Source: Aquincola sp.
Lineage (GTDB): Bacteria > Pseudomonadota > Gammaproteobacteria > Burkholderiales > Burkholderiaceae_C
Direction of reading: 5' to 3'
NCBI GenBank assembly: GCA_022841885.1
Contig: JALHQP010000022.1
Coordinates: forward strand, 1-37,570
DNA length: 37,570 nucleotides
Shown here in pieces: positions 17,070 through 28,685 of the stretch. The first letter of the stretch is position 1. Every line of letters begins with the position of its first letter. Below the pieces are notes generated by a model that worked only from the letters and a program-made list of their open reading frames with translations, searched no databases and had not been told where the DNA came from. A program made the translations under genes and the position numbers.

Positions 17070-18359
17070 ATGGCCGACGTGCTCTTCACCAACGTGCGCA
17101 TCTTCGACGGCGGCGGCGAGACGCCGTTCACCGGCGAGGTGCTGGTGCAAGGCAACCAGATCTCGCGCGTGACGCGCAGTGGCCACGGCGCGCGGCCGCT
17201 GCCGGTCGCCGGCGCCACCGTCGTCGACGGCGCCGGCGCCTTCCTGATGCCGGGCATGGTCGAGGCCCACACGCACTTTTCGTGGAACGACCAGCCGAGC
17301 CTGGACGCGATCCAGCGCATGCCGCCCGAGGAGCACATCCTGTGGTGCGCCGAGGTCGCGAAGAAGTACCTCGACATGGGCTGGACCAGCTGCGTCGGCG
17401 CCGCCGCCGCCAAGCCGCGGCTGGACGTGGTGATCCGCAACGCGATCAACGACGGCACGATCGTGGGCCCGCGCTACCTCGCCGCGAGCCAGGAGATCAC
17501 CGTGCCCGGCGGGCTGGGCGACACGACCCAGCCGCACCTGCCGCAGCCCGAATTCGCGTTCGGCGCGATCGTCAGCGGCCCGCACGAGATGCGCAGGTGC
17601 GTGCGCATGTTCTGCAAATACGGCGTCGACTCGCTCAAGATCAACCTCAGCGGCGAGTCGATCACCGGCATGCCGAGCGAGCGCAGCCAGTTCACCGAAG
17701 AAGAGATCGTGGTGCTGGTCGACGAGGCGAAGACCTGGGGCAAGCGGGTGGCCGCGCACGCGCGCTCCACCTGGTCGATCAAGCAGTGCGTCAAGCACGG
17801 CATCGAGGTGATCTACCACGCCAGCTTCACCGACGAGGAAGCGCTCGACATGCTCGAAGCGAAGAAGTTCGAGCACTACGTCGCGCCGGGTCTGGCGTGG
17901 CTGATCAACACCTCGCACCACGCGTCGCCATGGGGCCTGACGCCCGAGGTGACGCGCAAGATGGGCTACCACCGCGAGCTCGAGGCCGCGATCGAGAGCA
18001 TGCGGGCGATGCGCAAGCGCGGCATCCGCATCCTGCCGGGCGGCGACTACGGCTTCGCGTGGACACCGCACGGCACCAACGCGAAGGACCTCGAGTACTT
18101 CGTCAAGTACGTCGGCATGAGCACGATGGAGGCGCTGCTGTCCGCGACCGCCTGGGGCGCTCCGATGATGCGCATGGGCAAGGTGCTGGGCTACATCCGG
18201 GAGGGCTACCTCGCCGACATCTTGCTGGTCGACGGCGACCCGCTCGCCGACATCACGGTGCTGCAGGACAAGGCCCGCATCCTCGCGGTGATGAAGGACG
18301 GCGAGTTCCATCGCGCGCCGCCGCTGCGTGCCTCGCGCACGACGCGCTGGGCGGCCTGA
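17070..18359 (+). CDS. Metal-dependent amidohydrolase, paralogue 1
   Basis: A 429-residue member of the amidohydrolase superfamily (imidazolonepropionase-like group), predicted to hydrolyse an amide, cyclic amide or related bond. Ligands are visible in order: HTH (His 67 and 69, in EAHTHFSWND), a Lys near 190 likely carboxylated (SLKINLSG), His 230 (AAHARST), His 250 (IYHASF) and Asp 326 (GGDYGF). The ends fold into the usual small beta-sandwich (VLFTNVRIFDGG; YLADILLVDGDPL). A GAAAGGA sequence lies upstream of the ATG at 17070. There is no signal peptide. The next gene is a close paralogue with every ligand conserved, so the two may handle related substrates or form a hetero-oligomer. Confidence 0.93.
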   Translation: MADVLFTNVRIFDGGGETPFTGEVLVQGNQISRVTRSGHGARPLPVAGATVVDGAGAFLMPGMVEAHTHFSWNDQPSLDAIQRMPPEEHILWCAEVAKKYLDMGWTSCVGAAAAKPRLDVVIRNAINDGTIVGPRYLAASQEITVPGGLGDTTQPHLPQPEFAFGAIVSGPHEMRRCVRMFCKYGVDSLKINLSGESITGMPSERSQFTEEEIVVLVDEAKTWGKRVAAHARSTWSIKQCVKHGIEVIYHASFTDEEALDMLEAKKFEHYVAPGLAWLINTSHHASPWGLTPEVTRKMGYHRELEAAIESMRAMRKRGIRILPGGDYGFAWTPHGTNAKDLEYFVKYVGMSTMEALLSATAWGAPMMRMGKVLGYIREGYLADILLVDGDPLADITVLQDKARILAVMKDGEFHRAPPLRASRTTRWAA

Positions 18360-18369
18360 GGAGATGACG

Positions 18370-19653
18370 ATGGACAGCGTGCTCTTCACCAACGTGCGCA
18401 TCCTCGAGGGCACGCTCGCCCACCCGGTCTCCGGCAGCGTGCTGGTGCAGGGCAACCGCATCCGCGCGGTCGGGCGCTCGACCGCACCGATCTCGGCCTC
18501 GGGCGCCATGGTCATCGACGGTGCCGGCGCGACGCTGATGCCCGGCATGTGCGAGGCCCACACGCACTTCTCGTGGAACGACGCGGCCACCCTCTCGGCG
18601 ATCCAGACCATGCCGCTCGAGGAGCACGTGCTGTGGTGTGCGAAGGTGGCCAGACGCTACCTCGAGGCCGGCTTCACGTCCTGCGTCGGCGCCGCGTGCG
18701 CCAAGCCGCGCCTGGACGTGGTGATCCGCAACGCGATCAACGCCGGCCAGATCCCCGGCCCGCGCTACCTCGCGGCCAGCCAGGAGATCACCGTGCTGGG
18801 CGCGCTCGGCGACGAGACGCTGCCGCACCTGCCCTTCCCGGAGTTCAGCTTCGGCGTCAACGTGAGCGGCGCCGAGGAGATGCGCAAGGCCGTGCGCATG
18901 TTCCTGAAGTACGGCGTCGATTCGATCAAGCTCAACCTGTCGGGCGACAACTTCACGCCGCAGTCGCCCGCCGAGACCGGCTGGATGACCGACGCCGAAG
19001 TGGCCGCCGCGATGCAGGAGACGCTGATGCGCGGCAAGCGCGGCACCGCGCACGCGCGCTCGGCGGCGTCGGTGAAGCAGGCGCTGCGCCACGGCATCGA
19101 CGTGATCTACCACGCCAGCTTCACCGACGAGGAAGCGCTGGACATGCTCGAGGCCGCCAAGGACCGCGTCTTCGTCGCCCCCGGCATCGCGATCCTCTAC
19201 GCGATGCTGCACGAGGCCGAGGCCTACGGCATCGGCCACGAGAAGGCGGTCGCGATGGGCTACCAACTCGAGTGGGACGCCGCGATCGAGTCGCTCAAGG
19301 CGATGCACAAGCGCGGCGTGCGCGTCCTGTTCGGCGGCGACTACGGCTTCGCCTTCACGCCGCACTGCCAGAACGCACGCGACCTGGAGTTCTTCGTCAA
19401 GTACCTCGGCTTCACGCCCGCCGAGGCGATCCGCTGCGCGACCGAGTACGGCGGCCAGATCATGATGAAGCCGAACGAGCTCGGCCTCGTGCGCGAGGGC
19501 TACCTTGCCGACCTGCTGCTGATCGACGGCGACCCGCTGGCCAATATCTCGATCCTGCGCGACCCGAAACGCATCCTCGCGGTGATGAAGGACGGCGTGT
19601 TCGCCAAGGCGCCGGACATCGCCTCGCAGCGCACCTGGGGGCGTGCGGCATGA
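18370..19653 (+). CDS. Metal-dependent amidohydrolase, paralogue 2
   Basis: A 427-residue paralogue of the preceding gene, identical over long blocks (for example the 15 residues from AKPRLDVVIRNAIN onward differ at few sites, and YHASFTDEEALDMLEA is shared). Metal ligands are kept: His 64 and 66 (EAHTHFSWND), Lys 187 (SIKLNLSG), His 228, His 248 and Asp 324 (GGDYGF). It differs mainly around 190-220 and 270-300, probably in substrate loops. The ATG at 18370 is chosen over one at 18364 because the AGGAG at 18359-18363 is then 6 bases away and the N-terminus aligns with paralogue 1. The pair arose by tandem duplication. Specificity is unknown. Confidence 0.92.
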   Translation: MDSVLFTNVRILEGTLAHPVSGSVLVQGNRIRAVGRSTAPISASGAMVIDGAGATLMPGMCEAHTHFSWNDAATLSAIQTMPLEEHVLWCAKVARRYLEAGFTSCVGAACAKPRLDVVIRNAINAGQIPGPRYLAASQEITVLGALGDETLPHLPFPEFSFGVNVSGAEEMRKAVRMFLKYGVDSIKLNLSGDNFTPQSPAETGWMTDAEVAAAMQETLMRGKRGTAHARSAASVKQALRHGIDVIYHASFTDEEALDMLEAAKDRVFVAPGIAILYAMLHEAEAYGIGHEKAVAMGYQLEWDAAIESLKAMHKRGVRVLFGGDYGFAFTPHCQNARDLEFFVKYLGFTPAEAIRCATEYGGQIMMKPNELGLVREGYLADLLLIDGDPLANISILRDPKRILAVMKDGVFAKAPDIASQRTWGRAA

Positions 19654-19666
19654 AGGGAGAGGCCGC

Positions 19667-20617
19667 ATGATGACCCGGGGCGAGCGCCTGGCCACGTGGA
19701 TCGTGGTGGGAGGGCCGATCGCGGTGTTCTCGATCTGGGCCCTGGTGGACAACCCGCGCCTGTTCCTGGTCACGATGCTCAACAGCCTGACCCTGGCGTC
19801 GCTTTACTTCATCGTCGCCAGCGGCTTCACGCTGGTGTTCGGGCTGATGCGCAATGTCAACCTGGCACACGGCTCGCTCTACCTGCTGGGCGGTTATGTC
19901 GGCTACGTGGTGGCGCGCGAAACCGGCTGGTGGGTGATCGCGCTGGCGGCGGGCTTTGCGGCGGCGGCCATCGCGGGCCTGCTGATCCAGGCACTCATCC
20001 TGCGCCACATGCAGGGGCAGGACCTGCGTCAGACCATGGTGACCATCGGCCTGTCGATCGTCATCGCCGACATCCTGTTGTGGGTCTTCACCGGGCAGGT
20101 CTACCAGATGGAAGCGCCGGAGTGGCTGCAGGGCCCCATCCGCGACATCCCGGTCATCAAGGCCTACTCGGCCTACCGCCTCAGCCTGCTGGGGTTCGGC
20201 ATCGCCATCGGCGTCTTCCTCTGGTGGCTGCTCAACCGTACGCGCGTGGGCACGATGATCCGCGCCGGTGTCGATGACCGCGCCATGCTGGCGGCAGCCG
20301 GCGTGAACGTGAACCTGGTGTTCGCGGTGACCTTCATGCTCGGAGCCGGGCTGGCCGGCTTCGGTGGCGTCATCGGCGCGGTGGAGCTGAGCATGGTGCC
20401 GGGCGAGGACACGCGGCTGCTGCTGGCCTCGCTCATCGTCGTCATCGTCGGCGGCATGGGCAGCGTGGTCGGTGCGGCGGTCGGCGCGGTGATCCTGGGC
20501 CTGGCCGAGACCTACGGCCTGGCCTACGCACCGACGTACAGCGTGGTGTTCACCTTCGTCATCCTCATCATCGTGCTGGCCTTCAGGCCGCGCGGCATCA
20601 TGGGCAGGGCGGCATGA
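19667..20617 (+). CDS. Branched-chain amino acid-type ABC permease, LivH family
   Basis: An inner-membrane permease of about 316 residues with roughly eight hydrophobic segments. Family marks include the N-terminal LNSLTLASLYFIVASGFTLV, NLAHGSLYLLGGY, and the C-terminal GGMGSVVGAAVGAVILGLAE, where LivH proteins contact the ATPase. Two ATGs stand side by side at 19667 and 19670; the first follows a GGGAGAGG ribosome-binding site by 4-5 bases. It begins 13 bases after the stop of the second amidohydrolase, so transport and hydrolysis are co-expressed. Liv-type importers carry amino acids, amides, urea or aromatic acids; the substrate here is open. Confidence 0.95.
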   Translation: MMTRGERLATWIVVGGPIAVFSIWALVDNPRLFLVTMLNSLTLASLYFIVASGFTLVFGLMRNVNLAHGSLYLLGGYVGYVVARETGWWVIALAAGFAAAAIAGLLIQALILRHMQGQDLRQTMVTIGLSIVIADILLWVFTGQVYQMEAPEWLQGPIRDIPVIKAYSAYRLSLLGFGIAIGVFLWWLLNRTRVGTMIRAGVDDRAMLAAAGVNVNLVFAVTFMLGAGLAGFGGVIGAVELSMVPGEDTRLLLASLIVVIVGGMGSVVGAAVGAVILGLAETYGLAYAPTYSVVFTFVILIIVLAFRPRGIMGRAA

Positions 20618-20627
20618 AGGCGCGCGC

Positions 20628-21779
20628 ATGAGTGCCGCCAGGTGGCGGCGCGCCATGAACAGCGGTGCGGCGGACGGTCTTGCGCGTCCGGCGCGGGCGG
20701 CCAGCACCTCGGCGGCGATGCCACCGCGGGTGGTCGTGGCCGATACCGACCCCCACAGCGACGCGCCACGCTGGCTGCAGTTTCTGTGGCGCACGCTGTC
20801 GCCACGCCATGTGTTCACGCTGGCTTTCGTGCTGTTGCTGCCGCTGGTGGCCTCGCCCTTCATCCTGTACCAGGTGGCGGCGCAGGCGCTGGTGCTCGGC
20901 CTGATCGCCCTGTCGCTGAGCTTCCTGGCCGGCTACGGCGGCATGGTGTCGCTGGCACAGATGTCGGTGGCCGGCATGGCCGGGTATGCGGTGTCGGTGC
21001 TGGGCGCCAGCGGCACCGAGATCAGCCTGGGCTGGCATTGGGGCTTGGTGGTGCCGCTGGCCGTGCTGACCGCGGTGCTCTGCAGCACCCTGATCGGCTG
21101 GCTCAGCGTGCGTACCGACGGCATCTACACGATCATGATCACGCTGGCCATCGGCGTGGCGTTCTACTACCTGGCGCTGCAGAACTACACCGTCTTCAAC
21201 GGTTTCCAGGGCTTCCAGAAGGTCTACCCGCCGCAAGTCCTGGGCGTGAACTGGCGCGATCCGCTGCCTTTCTACTTCCTCAGCCTGTTCTCGGCCATGG
21301 CCGGCTACCTGTTCATCAAGTGGCTGGTCCGCACGCCCTTCGGCATCGCGCTTCAAGGCACACGCGACAACGCGCGACGCATGAACTCGCTCGGCTTCAA
21401 CGTCACCGCGCACCGCGTGGCGGCCTATGCCGTGTCGGGCCTGCTGGCCGGCGTCGGTGGCGTGCTCTTCGTCTGGTACAACGGACTCATCAGCCCGGGC
21501 TCGGTGGGCACCGGATGGCTGATCAACCTGCTCGTCATCGCCGTGCTCGGCGGCATGAAGCACCCTATCGGCGCCTTCCTCGGTGCGATCGTCTTCGTGC
21601 TGCTGCAGACCTTCGCCATCGACGTCATCGATCGCGAACGCTTCAACCTCGTGATCGGCGGCGTGTTCCTCGCCATCGTGCTGTTTTCCCCCGACGGCCT
21701 GCTCGGACTGTGGGCGAAGCTTCGCTCCCGCTTCGGCCCAAACCAGGTCGTGACTTCAACCACCAGGAGACCACCGTGA
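20628..21779 (+). CDS. Branched-chain amino acid-type ABC permease, LivM family
   Basis: The second permease of the Liv-type importer, 383 residues. A hydrophilic N-terminal extension of about 50 residues precedes the first transmembrane segment (VFTLAFVLLLPLVASPFILY); about nine more hydrophobic segments follow. Family marks include LSLSFLAGYGGMVSLAQMSVAGMAGY, quoted here only through its core GYGGMVSLAQ, and the cytoplasmic segment TPFGIALQGTRDNARRMNSL near residue 235. A GAAGG lies 8 bases upstream of the ATG at 20628. An internal Met near 31 could be the true start if the extension proves unconserved. The stop overlaps the GTG start of the binding-protein gene by 4 bases (GTGA). Confidence 0.95.
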   Translation: MSAARWRRAMNSGAADGLARPARAASTSAAMPPRVVVADTDPHSDAPRWLQFLWRTLSPRHVFTLAFVLLLPLVASPFILYQVAAQALVLGLIALSLSFLAGYGGMVSLAQMSVAGMAGYAVSVLGASGTEISLGWHWGLVVPLAVLTAVLCSTLIGWLSVRTDGIYTIMITLAIGVAFYYLALQNYTVFNGFQGFQKVYPPQVLGVNWRDPLPFYFLSLFSAMAGYLFIKWLVRTPFGIALQGTRDNARRMNSLGFNVTAHRVAAYAVSGLLAGVGGVLFVWYNGLISPGSVGTGWLINLLVIAVLGGMKHPIGAFLGAIVFVLLQTFAIDVIDRERFNLVIGGVFLAIVLFSPDGLLGLWAKLRSRFGPNQVVTSTTRRPP

Positions 21780-23029
21780 ACTTGAACAAACGCATCTGGG
21801 TTCGCTCACTGCTTGCCGCCGCGGCCGTGGTGGCCGTCGGCAGCACCGCCTTTGCACAGGGCGCCCCTGTGAAGATCGGCCTCTTGGCCACGCTGGAAGG
21901 GCCGTTCGCCGCTGGCGGTGCCGATGGCATGCGAGGCGCCGAACTGGCGGTCCAGCAGCGCGGCGGCGTGGTCGCCGGGCGCAAGATCGAGATCATCAAG
22001 GCCAGCAGCAACGCCACGCCCGACGTGGCCGTGAACGCCGTGCGCAAGCTGGTCGAGCAGGACAAGGTCGACATCATGGTCGGCCCCCTGTCGGGCGGTG
22101 AGGGCATTGCCGTCAAGGACTACTCCAAGACGCAGCCCAACATCACCTTCATCAACGGCGGTTCGGGCGCGCAGGCCACGACCCTGGTCAACCCGAGCCC
22201 GAACTTCTTCCGCTTCAACACCGAAGGTGCGCAGTGGATGGTGGGCCTGGGCAAGGCGGCCATGGACAAGGGCTACAAGCGCACGATGATCATCGCCGAG
22301 GACTACGCCTTCCCCTACAGCCAGGTGCAGGGCTTCATGGCCGAGTACTGCCGGCTCGGCGGCAAGGTGCCGCTGAAGGCCTGGGTGCCACTAGGTGGCA
22401 AGGACTATTCGTCGGTGATCGCGCGCATCCCGAAGGACGTCGATGCGCTGCTGGTGGTGCTGGGCGGTGCCGATGCCGTGAACTTCCTGACCCAGTACGA
22501 GAACGCCGGTGGCGACAAGCCGATGATGGGCGGCAGCATCACCGTAAGCCAGGACGTGCTGAACTACAAGGGCAAGCGGCGCGACTCGCTGGTGGGCACC
22601 ATTTCTGCCGGCCCGATCGCCGACAGCTTCGACGGCGCCGACTGGAAGGCCTTCGTCGCCGACTACCAGAAGGCCTACCCGGTCTCGGCCGGCGGCTACC
22701 CCAGCCCCAGCCTGTTCGCCTTCGTCTATTACGTCAACATGAAGGCGGCGCTGGATGGTTTGGCGGCGGTCAACGGCGACCTTTCCGGTGGCCAGGCCAA
22801 GTACCGCGAGGCGCTGCAGAAGCTGGTCCTGAAGGGCCCGACGGGCGAGGTGCGCCTGGACAGCAACCGCCAGGCCATCGGCACGACCTTCGTCACCGAG
22901 GTGGTGAAGGACGCACAGGGCAACCTGTCGACCAAGGTGTCGCGCAAGGTCGACAACGTCGAGCAGACCCTGGGCATGAAGCGCGAGGACTTCAAGGTCG
23001 GTTCGCGCGACGAACCGGCCTGCCCCTGA
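21776..23029 (+). CDS. Periplasmic binding protein of the Liv-type transporter
   Basis: The receptor of the ABC importer, 417 residues, of the LivJ/AmiC-like type I periplasmic fold. A signal peptide spans about 1-27 (core LLAAAAVVAVG, cleavage AFA-QG). The mature protein starts VKIGLLATLEGPFAAGG, followed by the ligand-lobe segments MRGAELAVQQRGG and IMVGPLSGGEG. The GTG at 21776 is supported by AGGAG 6 bases upstream and by placing the signal peptide at the very N-terminus; the frame is open further left but that part is the shadow of LivM. It overlaps the LivM stop by 4 bases. Its ligand would define the whole operon; the AmiC/aromatic-acid branch is possible but not provable by eye. Confidence 0.95.
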   Translation: MNLNKRIWVRSLLAAAAVVAVGSTAFAQGAPVKIGLLATLEGPFAAGGADGMRGAELAVQQRGGVVAGRKIEIIKASSNATPDVAVNAVRKLVEQDKVDIMVGPLSGGEGIAVKDYSKTQPNITFINGGSGAQATTLVNPSPNFFRFNTEGAQWMVGLGKAAMDKGYKRTMIIAEDYAFPYSQVQGFMAEYCRLGGKVPLKAWVPLGGKDYSSVIARIPKDVDALLVVLGGADAVNFLTQYENAGGDKPMMGGSITVSQDVLNYKGKRRDSLVGTISAGPIADSFDGADWKAFVADYQKAYPVSAGGYPSPSLFAFVYYVNMKAALDGLAAVNGDLSGGQAKYREALQKLVLKGPTGEVRLDSNRQAIGTTFVTEVVKDAQGNLSTKVSRKVDNVEQTLGMKREDFKVGSRDEPACP

Positions 23030-23045
23030 GGGGCGGCCCAGCACG

Positions 23046-23875
23046 GTGGCCATGGCCTCGGTCAGCAACCTTCCCGCCCGACGCGCCGGCACGGCGCGTA
23101 TCGCCCCGCCGGTGGCGAACAAGCCGCTGATGTCGGGCGACGCGCTCGTGCTGGAAAGCGTGACACGCGCTTTCGGCGCGCTGCGCGCCGTCGACGAAGT
23201 GTCGCTGTCCGTGGCCGCGGGCCAGAAGTACGCCGTGCTCGGATCGAACGGCGCCGGCAAGACGACGCTGTTCAACGCCATCACCGGAGACTTCCCGCCC
23301 ACGGCGGGGAGGATCCTGTTCTTCGGCGAAGACATCACCGCGCTGCCGCCTTACGAGCGCATCCGCAAGGGGCTGCGGCGCACCTATCAATCGTCGCTGC
23401 TGTTCAAGGAACTGAGCGTGCGCGACAACCTGTTCCTGGCCGTGCGAGGGGTGGGCAACAACCGCTTCTCCTTCTGGCGCGCCGGGGCGCAGCATTCGTC
23501 GCAGCAGGCCACCGACGACATCCTGCACCGCGTGCGGCTCGACCATCTGAGGGACGAGCTCGTCGGCAACCTCGCGCATGGTCAGCAGCGGCAGCTCGAG
23601 ATCGGCATGGCCCTGGCCGGTGCGCCGCGGCTCATCCTCTTCGACGAGCCGGCCGCGGGCCTGTCGCCGGCCGAGCGGCGTGAACTGGTGGCGCTGCTGC
23701 GTGGCTTGCCGCCGCACATGAGCTTCGTGCTGATCGAGCATGACCTGGACATCGCGCTGCGCGTGGTCGGGCGGGTGACGGTGATGCACAACGGGCGCGT
23801 GCTCAAACATGGGACGCCCGAAGAGATCGAGAACGACCCGCAAGTCCAGTCCATCTACATGGGCGGAAAACACTG

Positions 23876-23876
<1 letters not shown>
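23046..23876 (+). CDS. Liv-type ABC transporter ATPase, LivG family
   Basis: One of two ATPases of the Liv-type importer, 276 residues from the GTG start. Walker A is GSNGAGKT (66-73), the Q-loop TYQSS (113-117), the signature [10 protein letters not shown] (about 176-185, with His where many have Ser-Gly, as is usual in LivG), Walker B LILFDEP (196-202) and the H-loop [11 protein letters not shown] Pro/Ala-rich tail of about 33 residues precedes the domain. GTG at 23046 is 12 bases from GAGGGG; an ATG at 23052 is the alternative and changes two residues. The stop shares one base with the next ATG (TGATG). Confidence 0.94.
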
Positions 23877-26116
<2,240 letters not shown>

Positions 26117-26133
26117 CGCTGAGAGAGAACGCC

Positions 26134-26964
26134 ATGCCCCGCATCGCCCGCCAGACCATCCTCGACACGCTGCGCCGCAAGATCGCCGCCGGCACGCCGA
26201 TCATCGGCGGCGGCGCCGGCACGGGGCTGTCGGCCAAGTGCGAGGAGGCCGGTGGCATCGACCTGATCGTGATCTACAACTCGGGCCGCTACCGCATGGC
26301 TGGCCGCGGCTCGCTCGCCGGGCTGCTGGCCTACGGCAATGCCAACGAGATCGTCTGCGAGATGGCGCGCGAGGTGCTACCGGTCGTGAAGCACACGCCG
26401 GTGCTCGCCGGCGTGAACGGCACCGACCCGTTCATGATCGCCGACCCCTTCCTGCGCCGCATCGTCGACCTCGGGTTCTCGGGCATCCAGAACTTCCCGA
26501 CCGTCGGGCTGATCGACGGCACCTTCCGCGCCAACCTCGAGGAAACCGGCATGGGCTACGGCCTCGAGGTCGAACTCGTGGCGCGCGCACGGGCGCTGGA
26601 CCTGTTGACCACGCCCTACGTCTTCTCCGAGCAGAACGCGCGCGACATGGCCGGCGCGGGAGCCGACATCGTCGTCGCGCACCTCGGGCTGACCACCGGC
26701 GGCTCGATCGGTGCGGGCACGGCACTGAAGCTCGCCGACTGCGTCGCGCCGATCAACGCATATGCCGCCGCAGCGAAAGCCGTGAACCAGGACGTGATCG
26801 TGCTCTGCCACGGCGGGCCCATCGCCACGCCCGAGGACGCGAGCTGGATCCTCGCGCGCTGCCCCGACTGCCACGGCTTCTACGGCGCGAGTTCGATGGA
26901 ACGCCTGCCCACCGAGGCGGCGCTGACCGAGACGACGCGCCGCTTCACCCAAATCACGCGATAG
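26134..26964 (+). CDS. PEP-hydrolase-like TIM-barrel protein (Tm-1 C-terminal type)
   Basis: A 276-residue TIM-barrel protein of the phosphoenolpyruvate hydrolase-like family, homologous to the C-terminal half of plant Tm-1. Visible barrel segments include [19 protein letters not shown] (20-38), [56 protein letters not shown] and [15 protein letters not shown]. The ATG at 26134 is 17 bases after the UPF0261 fusion, with GAGAGA upstream. In plants the two domains form one chain; bacteria usually keep them as neighbouring genes, as here. The enzyme activity is not firmly known; the family name rests on similarity to PEP-utilising barrels. Confidence 0.9.
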   Translation: MPRIARQTILDTLRRKIAAGTPIIGGGAGTGLSAKCEEAGGIDLIVIYNSGRYRMAGRGSLAGLLAYGNANEIVCEMAREVLPVVKHTPVLAGVNGTDPFMIADPFLRRIVDLGFSGIQNFPTVGLIDGTFRANLEETGMGYGLEVELVARARALDLLTTPYVFSEQNARDMAGAGADIVVAHLGLTTGGSIGAGTALKLADCVAPINAYAAAAKAVNQDVIVLCHGGPIATPEDASWILARCPDCHGFYGASSMERLPTEAALTETTRRFTQITR

Positions 26965-26990
26965 CAAGACAGACAGAACGGAGACGCACC

Positions 26991-28682
26991 ATGACCGGCG
27001 CCCAATTCGGAACCTTCATCCTCGGCCTGATCGTCGTCGCGATCGTCGTCGCGATCGTCGTCTGGCTGCTGCACTGGCTCTACCTGCGCAGCAGCAAGGA
27101 GCGCGCGTTCGTGCGCACCGGCCTGGGCGGCCAGAAGGTCGTGCTCGACGGCGGCGCCTTCGTGCTGCCGATCGTGCACGAGGTCATCCCGGTCAACATG
27201 AACACGCTGCGCCTGGAGGTCGCGCGCGGGCGCGACAAGGCGCTGATCACCAAGGACCGCATGCGCGTCGACGTGATCGCCGAGTTCTACGTGCGCGTCG
27301 CTGCCGAGGCGAGCGCGGTGGCGGCCGCGGCGCAGACCCTGGGCCAGCGCACGCTCGAACCCGAACAGCTCAAGGAGCTGGTCGAGGGCAAGTTCGTCGA
27401 CGCGCTGCGCACCGCCGCCGCCGAGATGACGATGGAGGAGCTGCACGAAAAGCGCGGCAGCTACGTCAAGCGCGTGCGCGATACGGTGGCCGGCGACCTG
27501 ACCAAGAACGGCCTGGAGCTCGAGTCGGCCTCGCTGACGCAGCTCGACCAGACCTCGATGGAGTACTTCAACCCGAGCAACGCTTTCGACGCCGAGGGCT
27601 TGACGCGTCTGACCGAGCAGATTGAACACCGCAAGAAGCAGCGCAACGACGTCGAGCAGGACACGCTGATCGCGATCCGCAACAAGAACCTCGAGGCCGA
27701 GAAGCTCTCGCTCGAGATCGACCGCGAGAGCGAGTACGCGCGCCTCACCCAGCAGCGCGAGGTGGAGATCGCCCGCGCGCGCCAGCGCGCCGAGCTGATC
27801 ACCGAACGGGCCCAGCGCGAGCAGGATGGTGAAAGCGCGCAGATCGCCGCCAAGCAGACGATCGAGGCGGCACGCATCCGCTCCGAGCAATCGATCGAGC
27901 AGGAGCGCATCGGCAAGGAGCGCAACATCCAGGCCGCCGAGATCGAACGCCGCAAGGCGATGGAGCTGGCCGAGCAGCAGCGAGCGATCGCGGTCGCGAA
28001 GGAGAGCAAGTCGCAGAGCGAGGCACAGGCCGCGGCCGACCTGGCGCGCGCCGCGGCGGTGTCGGCCGAGGAGAAGGTGTTCACCGCGCGCGAGGTCGAG
28101 ATGGCCGAGCGCAAGAAGGCGATCGATCTGATTGCCGCCGCGCAGGCGGCCGAACGCGAGGCGCTGCGGCTGACGAGCGCGGCGCAGGCCGAGAAGGCCG
28201 CGAGCGCCGACCGCGGCGCGGCGATCCGCGCCCAGGCCGAGGCCGATGCGGATGCCGACAAGATCAAGTCGCTGGCGATGCGCGTGCGCGCCGAGATCGA
28301 GGCCGAGGCGCTGCGGATGATGAACGAGGCCCACAACATGCTGAGCCCGGAAGCGCGCATGTCGGCGCTGCGCATGAAGCTGGTCGAGAAGGCCGAGGCG
28401 ATCATCCGCGAGTCGGTGCGGCCGATGGAGCGCATCGAGGGCATCAAGATCCTGCATGTCGACGGCCTCGGCGGATCTTCCGGTGCACAGTCCAACGGGG
28501 ACGGCAGCGGCGGTGGCTTTGCCGACGGCATCGTGAACTCGGCGCTGCGCTTTCGCGCGCAGGCGCCGCTGGTCGACCAGCTGCTGCGCGAGATCGGCAT
28601 CGAGGGCGGTGACATCCAGCGCCTCGTGGGTGGGGCCAGCGGCGCGCAGGCTGCGCTGCCGCCCGCGACGCCCAAGGAGTGA
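26991..28682 (+). CDS. Flotillin-like SPFH/band 7 membrane protein
   Basis: A 563-residue flotillin. A single N-terminal transmembrane segment (about 6-28, rich in Ile and Val) is followed by an SPFH domain (about 30-200, with ALITKDRMRVDVIAEFYVRV) and a long charged coiled coil (about 200-430, rich in Glu, Arg, Ala and Gln), typical of flotillin oligomers that scaffold membrane microdomains. A Gly/Ser-rich linker (GGSSGAQSNGDGSGGG) precedes a final helix. The ATG at 26991 has GGAG about 8 bases upstream. It is 26 bases from the TIM-barrel gene and 3 bases from the SRPBCC gene, so it is part of the operon. It may organise the transporter and enzymes at the membrane; no NfeD partner is seen nearby. 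Confidence 0.93.
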   Translation: MTGAQFGTFILGLIVVAIVVAIVVWLLHWLYLRSSKERAFVRTGLGGQKVVLDGGAFVLPIVHEVIPVNMNTLRLEVARGRDKALITKDRMRVDVIAEFYVRVAAEASAVAAAAQTLGQRTLEPEQLKELVEGKFVDALRTAAAEMTMEELHEKRGSYVKRVRDTVAGDLTKNGLELESASLTQLDQTSMEYFNPSNAFDAEGLTRLTEQIEHRKKQRNDVEQDTLIAIRNKNLEAEKLSLEIDRESEYARLTQQREVEIARARQRAELITERAQREQDGESAQIAAKQTIEAARIRSEQSIEQERIGKERNIQAAEIERRKAMELAEQQRAIAVAKESKSQSEAQAAADLARAAAVSAEEKVFTAREVEMAERKKAIDLIAAAQAAEREALRLTSAAQAEKAASADRGAAIRAQAEADADADKIKSLAMRVRAEIEAEALRMMNEAHNMLSPEARMSALRMKLVEKAEAIIRESVRPMERIEGIKILHVDGLGGSSGAQSNGDGSGGGFADGIVNSALRFRAQAPLVDQLLREIGIEGGDIQRLVGGASGAQAALPPATPKE

Positions 28683-28685
28683 CGC

